DNA from: Myxocyprinus asiaticus
Taxonomy: Eukaryota; Chordata; Actinopteri; Cypriniformes; Catostomidae
Length of the DNA stretch: 64,000 bases
Reading direction: 5' to 3'
Assembly: GCF_019703515.2 (NCBI RefSeq)
Contig: NC_059373.1
Coordinates: 18,996,281 to 19,060,280, forward strand
Under the pieces are notes generated by a model. The model had not been told where the DNA came from. It did not search any database and worked only from the letters and a program-made list of their open reading frames with translations. The position numbers were made by a program, and so were the translations under genes. Positions 1-9,800 of the stretch are shown piece after piece (position 1 is the stretch's first letter; each line of letters begins with the position of its first letter).

Positions 1-833
1 CTCTCAATGTCTTCAGGGCCCAAGCCTTTAAAGCGCTCTAATGAATGCCTTCTCTGATGATCCCATTTTCTTTCAGGATCCACATTTCCAAAGCCCCTGA
101 AATCATCATCATAATATCTTGTCTCATGAGTACCTCTTGGACCTTCTCTGCTATCTTGTGAAGCTCTTGAATATTCTTTGTAACGTCCTGCCTCTTCTCT
201 AGGATCATCCTCATAAACTCTCTGCTCTGGAAAATCTCTTTTGTTGTCATGTAACCTTGTCTTTTGAAGTTTTCTGGGATCATCTGCATATTGCCTTGCT
301 TCTTGAAAATCACTGGGATAACTCTCAAATCGTCTTGTCTCTCTGTGATCTCTAGAGTCATCTTCATAAAATCTGCTTTCTCTAGGACCTCTGGGGTCAT
401 CCTTGTATTGTCCGACCTCTCCAAACACTCTAGGGTCATCGTCATATTGTCTGGATTCTTGGAAACTCATGGGATCGTCTTCATATCGTCTGACCTCTCC
501 AAACGCTCTAGGGTCATTGTCATGTTGTCTGGATTCTTGGAAACTACTGGGATCGTCTTCATTTCGTCTGACTTCTCCAAACGCTCTAGGGTCATTGTCA
601 TGTTGTCTGGATTCTTGGAAACTACTGGGATCGTCTTCATATCGTCTGACCTCTCCAAATGCTCTAGGTTCATTGTCATGTTGTCTGGATTCTTGGAAAC
701 TCCTGGGATCGTCTTCATATCGTCTGACCTCTTGGAAATCTCTATTTTCTAAATAAATGCTATCTGGATCATCCCTTAGGTCCTTATCATATGCATCTCT
801 GCGCTGTTCACTGGCAAATTGTGAAGTATGGCC
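1..833 (-). CDS. Gene A exon with 26-residue tandem repeats (runs off window)
   Basis: The exon enters in phase 0 at acceptor ctcaag and stays open for 277 codons to the window edge. The product is extremely rich in Arg, Asp, Glu, Gln and Tyr. Between about 421 and 735 a 78-bp unit repeats in frame, encoding variants of RRYEDDPSSFQESRQHDNDP plus RAFGEV. Degenerate relatives of the unit (YEDDPR, RESRFYEDDS) continue to position 1. The low complexity suggests a disordered or RNA-binding tail. Several other frames are also open here because of the repeat and are shadows. Confidence 0.8.
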
Positions 834-3800
834 CTTGAGATGAAGGAAAATTATTAACGGATTTATTTAGACTTTGAATTAAATAAGAATAATTCTTTAC
901 AGATAATGTTGATTTTACGGGTACTAACTACGGGCTTACCCCAGTTTTATTCGCTTGGAATTCTTTCAAAACTGTGCATAGCTTTTCTTTGAGAAATTTA
1001 GCTTCTTCCAGATTTTCAATTTGAATGTCACTCTGAAATTGAACAGAATATGTTACAAGTACAACTTAAGTCTATCAGGGAAATGTTATCACTTTTACAC
1101 GTTTGTAAAATATTGTGCACTCACAAGTACATCCAGAACATTTTCAGTATGTTGATAATCATGGGACATACTGCCAGAATCCACAACTGGGTTATTAAAC
1201 AGCTGTAAAAACAGGAACAAGAAGACCAACGACACAAGAAAACCAATGACTCAAGCATGTCACTGCAATACCTACTGAAAACAAATGTGTAAATTTAAAA
1301 GGGAAGGTTAGCCTTGTAGTTTTACCGGAGAATTTGCTCGTCTCTGTGCTCCTCTTAGGTTCTCTTTGTGGATAAATTCTTGAGAATGTCTGAAATGAGA
1401 ATTATTTTAGCTTCTTTTGGGGAAAAAATAAAATAGTAAATGAAAGATAACACCGTGTAACAATTATTATTTTATAAATTTTTTGTTTCCTGGGTAGTAA
1501 TTGTTATTTCCTAATTGCTTATGCCTCAAAAGTATAGAAAATGGCTATTATTCCCCACAAACTTTGCTTTTGTGACCAGGACAGTGATATTTCGAAATTT
1601 ACCTATTTTCTAGAACATTCTAGATGGATTCAGTGCTGAGTAAACTTGGAGTAACTTCTAGAACTTTCCAGTAATATAAATAGTAGTATAAATACAGGGG
1701 TCTTAAGCCCACCAGTTCAGTTTAGTTCCAGCTGCATAAGTGGATCCATATCTGCGTTTTTCTGAGATGGCATCAAGAGGCTTCCTACTCCGTGGAAGCA
1801 TCTGCCAAGATGTGTGAGGCCTACAAGGCATATTTCGGCATTCCTGTTGGGAATCAAGACAAACCCTGGGCACTCCATTTCACCTGCGAGCACTGCAAAA
1901 AAACTCTGTAAGGTAAGATGGACAGCTGTTGCTCAGAATTTTGTTATAAAATTTGTTAATTTTTAAAATTGTAAAAGTTTTTAATTTTAAAATATTTTAA
2001 AATTTTCAATGTTATTGAAAAAATATATCACATATGAAAAATGTTGAGAGAATCTCTTACACATTAGTCATGGGTGAAATAAATGTATTTTTGTAGGATG
2101 GTACAGAGGGGAAAAGAGAGCCATGAAGTTCGCTATCCCAAAAATTTTGCGGGAACCCACTGACCACTCAAGCAACTGCTACTTCTGCAAGGTGGACCCT
2201 TCCAAATGTCGGACTGGCAAGAGTGCACCTGCTATCACATATCCGGACCTTCCTTCATTCATCGTCCCAGTGCCACACTGCCATGAGTTCCCCGTACCCA
2301 CTCCTCCGGAAAGAGAGCAGCCGTCTTTAGAAGAGAGCAGCAAGTCAGAGAGCGAGGAAGACGTTGTAGATCCAGATGACAATTTCAGAGGTGAAGCTGA
2401 GGAGAGAAACCCATACTACCCCAACCAAAAAGACCTAAACGACTTGATTAGAGATCTTGGTCTCACCAAGTCCAATGCCGAGCTTTTGACGTCTAGGCTT
2501 AAGCAGTGGAACTTTTTGGACTTCTTCACTCGTCAAGATGGGCTCTGCTTCTGCCACAACGTGACCAGTCTGTTCAAGGCAAACGGAATCGCCTATAACC
2601 AGAATGAGTGGCGCCTCTTCATTGACAGCTCATCCAGGAGCCTCAAAGCCATGCTGCTCCATAATGGTAACAAGTACCCGTCTCTTCCCCTGGCTCACTC
2701 GTTGCACCTCAAAGAGGATTACAACAGCATCAAGACCTTGCTGGACACCTTGAAGTATGATGAGTACATCTGGGGGATGATTCGTGAAAGTGATTTACAG
2801 TATAATCGTAAATCTCGAAAAACTGCTCACTTCTAAATCTTTTGTAGTTATTTTTGTATTTCTTTAGTATAAATACATGTTAATTTGGATTCATATGTTG
2901 TTTTTTTCTGACTTTATGTGAACGAAGACACAAATTCACCCGTTTTCTCATTGGAAATAGGTACATTTCAAAATATCACTGTCCTGGTCACAAAAGCAAA
3001 GTTTGTGGGGAATAATAGCCATTTTCTATACTTTTGAGGCATAAGCAATTAGGAAATAACACTTACTACCCAGGAACAAAATTTGTGTTACATAGTGTAA
3101 TAGACCAAATGCAAATATCATTCTTACAGCAAAACATGTTTTGGTTTGTTGGGAATTTAGTAGTTCACCAATTCAAAATCTCACTAGCATTGTCTTTTGT
3201 TTACATAATACAATAACTAACATTGTTAAAAAACAAAAGGAAGAGATATGGAAGGTTTATGAATATCTACATACACAATTCATCAAACTACCTAATCATC
3301 ATACTTTTATTGACCAATCAACAAGTTTAATGTAATCACACCACCTCATGTGTGCAACTGCTATTTCCTCCGCTGTTGCATCAGAGAACCTGCTCTTCCT
3401 TTTCTTCTTGGCTGGAACTGGTTCGTGGGAATATGCTCTTGGAAAATCTCTGGGATCTAGCCTTTCAGGGTATCCTTGCATCTCATTAGATTCGTCCCAA
3501 GTCCTTCTTGCAAATTCTCTGACATTCTCCCTTCTCTCCTCATCATGAAAGCTTCTGCCATGCTTTGGCATAACCTCCATGCCCGATCCTCTTTCCTCAT
3601 AAGCTGCATACATACCAACCTCCATTTTCTCTTCCTGATACACTGATTCTCCTGGGCACGGAGCTGCACTGTGGATTCTGAGGTCTCTGTCACGAAATTT
3701 GTTTCTTGGCACATCTTCTTGATAAACGTTCTCTTGGACATCATAGTCTTTGGACTCGAGTCTATCTCCTCTTGAGTACTGTCCTCTGCCCAGATTTGCT

Positions 3801-6800
3801 TCCTCATAGTCTTCTTGAGAATGAGGCCTCCTTCCACCTCCCTGTTCTACATGGGGTCTGCCATATACTTCTGTTTCTGCTCTTTTAGAATAGTTGTCTC
3901 CTCGAAAGAATCTTCCTCGAATTTCAGTTTTTTCAAATTGTCTTTGATGTCTGTTTTCATCTGGATGAGGTCTATCATATTGGTCATTCTTTTCCCCAGT
4001 ATAATAGGGCCAGCCACATTTGTCTTCATCCAAGTTTGACTTTCTATGAATATCTTCAACTAATGGTGATTTCATACGAGGGTCTTGTCCATGAACACTG
4101 GACCTTAAATCATTTCCTATTACATAGGCAAAAGTGACAAAAATTGAGTGGTTTATTGGGGTATTTACACTTGGGTCACTTCATGCGTTTTCGCTGATCG
4201 GATAGTTATCTGATCATGAAAAGACCAAGTGTAAATTCCCTCGCAGACATAAATCCGACCAGGTGTTTTGAGACGCATTCCATTCGAAACTCGGATAGTT
4301 GTAAGTGTCAAGTGTAAATGCATCTGGCTATTCAAGCTACATATGTAAACTTTCCTCTGCCCAAACAGCGCTATGTCAGCATACGGAAAACATGAAACAT
4401 AACTGCTGCTACAAGAGTATTTCCATAAGGCTCATGTTACGCAATAAAAAGCACCAAATTAAGAAACTGATGCACGTTGTAGGAGAGACATAACTTTATT
4501 CATTTATTTGATGCAGATCGCTGACGAAACAAACTAAACACTGACAATAAGCCCAGCCGACATGTATGATGCATCATTACTTCGACAAGCGACGAGGGGG
4601 AAATACACAGCGCACACACATGCACACGGATACCCCTGTACGGGGTATAATCACTTTATATCAAATAATAAATCACATCTTTTAAATTCGCTGCCTGGTA
4701 TTAGCATTATCTTGGAAGTATCTTGTTTTATTGCATATGGTGTGGGAATTGAAGATTTCCAATTTATATCTGTTTGGCGGAGACAGGCTGATGTGGCCAA
4801 TTGTAAACGGAATGTGCTTATTCAATCTGATAGCAATCCAATCAGTAAAAACACATAGTGACCAAGTGTAAATACCCCCCTATTTTACAATTTCATACAA
4901 AATGAAATATTGTACTATGAATAAAAATTACTCAATGAAATCTCAACCAATGATGTTTTAGGTCAAATCCTCACCTTGATTAACATTTCTGAATTTGTTC
5001 TGTGGTGTTTTGAGTGGCTGAAATGAAATAATTAAATATTAATTCATTTCCATTTATTGTATGCAAGTTTACCCAAGATGATTAAACTTTGTAATAAATC
5101 CACTAAGATAATATTACCACTGGCGTTCCCCATCCCTCCTGCTTTTCAACTACCGCAGCTTTAGCTCTGGCAACAAGACCTGGCTGTTTCAGAAAGTTGT
5201 CTCGCCATGTCACTAAGTCTGGCCTTTTCAGCTCCTGCCAAAAAGGATATCATGTGACCTTTTCCTTTAACTCTGAACAGGATGAGAATATAAGATGAGT
5301 AAATTCATTGTGAAAAAGAACCACCTTACCAGGTATTTTTGCCGGTGCTTGCGTCCAACAACATGGGCAACAGCGTTATGCAGGTCCATCTCCACGACAC
5401 ACACTTTGCACATGTACTGTAAACTGTGTCTGCCATCTTCAGCAAGGTCTGGAATCTGTTCCAGGGAGCTGAGACCTGAACAAAGAAAGTAGATCTACCG
5501 TGGTTACAAGAATGAGATGTTTATTCAGTTAAACACCTAGGCTATGAATTATGTCTAAATTGTTTAATTTTTAAAGGCCATTTTGGTCATGATGACTTTA
5601 ATAGACATGAAGTCACATAAAACTGTCTTACCAATGATGGGCTCATCAAGATTCAGGTATTCCAAATATTGTTTGATATCTGTCCATTCTGGCAGTGGAG
5701 GTGGCCTTGGAATCTTTCCTAGAAGACAAAACAAGCTCATAAAACATGATCATTCCTAATAGTTGTGAAATTTTAATGTGATCCCAATTTGTTTGTTTGT
5801 GATTTAGCACCAAGCCAGCTTCCATCGCTATTTCCATGGCAAAACACAGTTAAAATGTAATAAAAGTGTATAGTGATTAGAAACCTACGGTTTTTAAAAT
5901 CTACTTTTGATAACTAAGTCGTCTGATTTGGTTAAAAATCAAATCATTTCTGTAAGTAATAAAAATGACCATAATTCAATGGAATATCCCTCAGAGACAG
6001 TGGACTCTGGCATGAGGTGATCCCAATTTGTAATACAAATGGTCTGAAATCAAACTTTAATGCAATAGCATACAATGGTGTATGCCCACCCTGTTTACAA
6101 AGGTACATTACCATGCATCATGATAATTTCAATCCGTTTAATCAGGCAAGCTTTATGAAATAGCTGAATTTTCAGGTACAAGTTGACGACATGGCATTGA
6201 CTGTTGGGAAACATTACCCCAAATTTGCAGATGGGAGTCCTGTAGAACTAATGGGAACTTCCTCACAGTGTCAAAACATAATGTTGATGTTTGCTTCCAC
6301 ATTTTGTTTCAATTTGACACTTAGGAAATGGTACTTTTTAAATGATGATGATCTTGTTCATTTCTGTAAGCACATTCCTGTTTAGGCTGTTTATCAAAAG
6401 AGATTGTTGTGTGAAAAAGTTGATTTTGGATCATTTGAGGCCCAAGACTATCCATTTCTTTCTGCAGTGCACACTTAAATGTTTGAAGCTCTTGATGAAA
6501 GACTGTCTTGTGACCGATGTTCCCGGTCACAAATTTTGGAACGATGCTGAAACATTTCCAATATTTCCCATCCACTTATGCTTCATCTGTGCATCTCAAA
6601 GCTCAGTGGTAAAGGTGATTTTTGTAAAACATTCTTCCCATCTTACACCAATGACATCAAGGTTCAGAAATATCACAGGCAGATTGTGCTAAAAAGCATC
6701 TTTATGGAGAGCTTGAAAAATGATTTAAGCCGGCGCTACACTAGCCGATTTTTCCAGTGATTTTCAGTTGTGAGCTTTACATAATCACCGGTCAGGCACA

Positions 6801-9800
6801 GGGTGGCAAAGCATGCATTAGCGTCTGTAAGCAGGAGGTTGTTAATCCCTTGACCGTCTGAACTTCCTGCTGAGTTAATGGCTTCAAAAATTGAAAAAGG
6901 ACATCAGGCTTGCTTGGAAAAAAATCGTTCTGTCACCAAGGTGGTCTCTTGAGTTCTCTTCATGTGACCAATGAGCTTCTTTTCTGAAGAAGAACTGACA
7001 AGATGTCAAGCTGATCTGAACAGTTTCATTTCATCACAAACGCTAATTGTAATCCAAAGTGATTCCATCACAAAGTGTTTCTCCTGCATTTTTCTCCTAC
7101 ATTAAAATGAAGATTGAAACCAGCGGAGGCACAACAGTCTGTTTTTAAGTGAATGTAATTTCTTTACTCACTGAAAGTTGCATATTGACAAAGGGATAAA
7201 GCAAGTCTCAATGGATAAATACACAATCATACACTTTCACAAGGTATGTTACTCAATGAATCGCATCCTAAATCAATCTTTTACAATTGTTTATGCTCAC
7301 GCGGTACTCCTGCTGTTATTTTGGTGAGCTCCATGTGACAGGGAATCAGAGAGAGAGTGTTGCATTGGTACGTCTGTCACCACATCACCATTCTTAATCG
7401 GCAAGTGTGTCATACCTCCGACTAAAGAGAGCAAGATCTCAGCAAAACAGTCAGCATATGTGACCCCCTTGTCCAAAATAGTTTTTTTGAGTCTGCTAGT
7501 GTGGTGCCAGCTTTAAGTGATGAGCTGGTACACAGGTTGTACTAGCCTTGATTACAGCACTTTGTATATGGAAATCCTCTAGCCCTAGGGTCAACATCTT
7601 ATTTCAGTAAATCACAAAATAGTATCCTCAGGAATGTGAACAGTCCAAAAGATAAAAACTGAACAGGGCTTTGTAGTATGCTTCAGAAATTCATACTTAA
7701 GCACCTGTCACACCTATACTTTCATACACAATGTGTATGCCATGCATGAGGTGTTCTCACTAGACAATGCCTGCTTTGTTAATTAACTTGCAAGCGGGCT
7801 CTCAAAAAAATCAGACATATGCATTCCAAACCATTATTTGGAAAAACAATTACAAATATTCCTCCCACATGGCAAATTTACATAAAAATGTTGGGGGGAA
7901 ATATATACTAGAGGGCAGGATAATGAAGAGAAACCAGAATTAATTGTTCAGATCCAGTGTCCTGCATCTCAATGTACTGACCCAAAGCTGAAAAAGTTCA
8001 ATGTTATTCCTGTTTCTTGAGAGAATTATATCATGGCTCCATAGTCTTCAGGAAAATCCACTGATGGATTGCTCATCCTTTACAGGCAGATGTGATTCCA
8101 ACAGGATTCTACTTCCTTCTTTGCGTTCAAATCCATGAATGACTCCAAACGAAACTATAGTTGTTTTTGCCTTCATATCACTTGGAGGACAAAAGCAGGA
8201 GGATTCCTATTGACTGTGCTTAAATCTGTCATTTTGACAGCTAAATGGTGTCCTTTGTTCAAATATTTCAATGGCAGATGGATGTCCTTCTGTATGGAAC
8301 CCTACTGAACTTCTGAAAGGATATCTGACAGTTTTCATACTTACAAACTCCTTGAGAATTCGGTTGGATTTCCTGATGGGGTACTGTATTGTGCTAAATT
8401 GCACATTAAATGTCAATATAATCTCAAACAACAATTGAAAAGAAATACATTCAATTTTGGGACATTTAGTACAAACTTAGTACACTGATGGTAAGTAACT
8501 AAACACATTCTGATTTAGTTCAACTGCACAACTTAAATACTATTACAAAAACTCTAAACTAAAATGTTTTGCAATGATCACTTAGTTTAAGAATTTTGCC
8601 ATTTTTAGTTGCAAACATTGAAATAGGCAATCTTTTGCCGATAAATCATTAAAATGTCTGTTTAAATCCAATAGAACCAGGGATAGTGAGGAGGCTAGAT
8701 ATTAGACGTATTTTGAACAAAGTTTTGATTTATTACTACTTACCCTGTGCAGCAAGGGTGTTTTCTTTCTTTGAAGAGATAAGGACAAACAATGGAGGAA
8801 AAACAGGCACAGGTGATTATACTTTTTACTTTTGAGCACTTCATAGAAGTTACTTGCAATACTGAAATAAAGTAAACAAAGAGGTTAATAACGACACAAG
8901 CATCTTTAAGCAACAAAGAGTGTTGGCATAGTAGATGGTCCAAATTCCAGTAGGGGACCCTCTATCATCATTCAATCAAGGCAGTTAATCACAGACACAG
9001 GGTGCAAAGCAGGACTGTCCCTGTAGTAACAATACGGTCCATCGCTCTGGACAAAAGTTAAATGACAGATGATCAAAACTATGGCCTTTGTAAAGGAAGC
9101 GGCGCATGTGGAGAAAAAGGAATCCAGACATTGTCTTTCACAGAATTAATTCACGAAGTTGAGTTTGACTTGTTTATGAGGTGAAATAAGATGAACATTG
9201 AGGAACTTCATAGAAGTTGAACAGTATTGTGCAATGAGAGTGTAGGAGCAAGCATCAACACTGCCATCTGTAATATGGGATGAAGAGGAAATCTGAATGC
9301 AGAACAGTCCTACATGTTGAAGGAAAAACAGCACAAGTTTGGTGCTATGGACCACCCACTTAAAAAGGACAGTGCCATAGTTGACAACCACCAACAACAG
9401 TAATGTATGTGGGTGGATAAATCTGAAATTAATTATACCATAATAGAACGCAGTGCAACCAAGTGGTAACTTGTTCCTATTATGGCACAGCAGTCTTCGC
9501 CAACAGCACAAAATAATTCATGCGTAAAGGCTGGAGGGTAGAATTACCATTCATCAAAAAGTAGCAAGTACAAACTACGTCAGAAGCAGTTCTGAAAACA
9601 AACGGAATACAAGAAGAGTTTGAGGATCTCTTGTTTACTTGCTACTAATTTTTTGATTGTTTGAATCAAACAAAAGTCTAGACAATCTTCAAAAAAAAAA
9701 AAAGATTAAATTCCATGAACCTCAGAAACTTTAAACAATCCAGCAAATAGCTTTAACAACATAACTTTACAACAAAAAATGTGGATTACCAGAGGACTGA

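Larger units (their letters stand above)
1481..3085 (+). mobile_element. TIR DNA transposon with heat-shock-type promoter, internally deleted
   Basis: The ends are inverted repeats of about 125 bp: ttcctgggtagtaattgtta at the left and its near-exact complement at the right, roughly 95% alike by eye. Between them lie a promoter-like block, a two-exon gene on the plus strand and a 3' flank. The encoded protein resembles an uncharacterised transposon-borne family that I recall being widespread in fish and arthropod genomes; I cannot assign a superfamily. No clear target-site duplication was found. It sits antisense in an intron of gene A. Confidence 0.8.

Noticed and set aside
264..756. Long plus-strand open frames over the tandem repeat
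   Set aside because: They are shadows of the minus-strand coding repeat: 78-bp periodicity keeps several frames open, while the minus frame has splice sites, phase fit and gene-A-like composition.
3299..3344. Read-through C-terminus of gene A after the 3345 donor
   Set aside because: It adds only about twenty codons before a stop. Splicing at gtggtg to 1389 completes an Arg codon and continues in a good frame through four more exons.
8744..8861. Minus-strand exon with strong acceptor and donor
   Set aside because: The phase does not link 11394 to 5718, one frame has an early stop, and the open frames lack gene A's composition.
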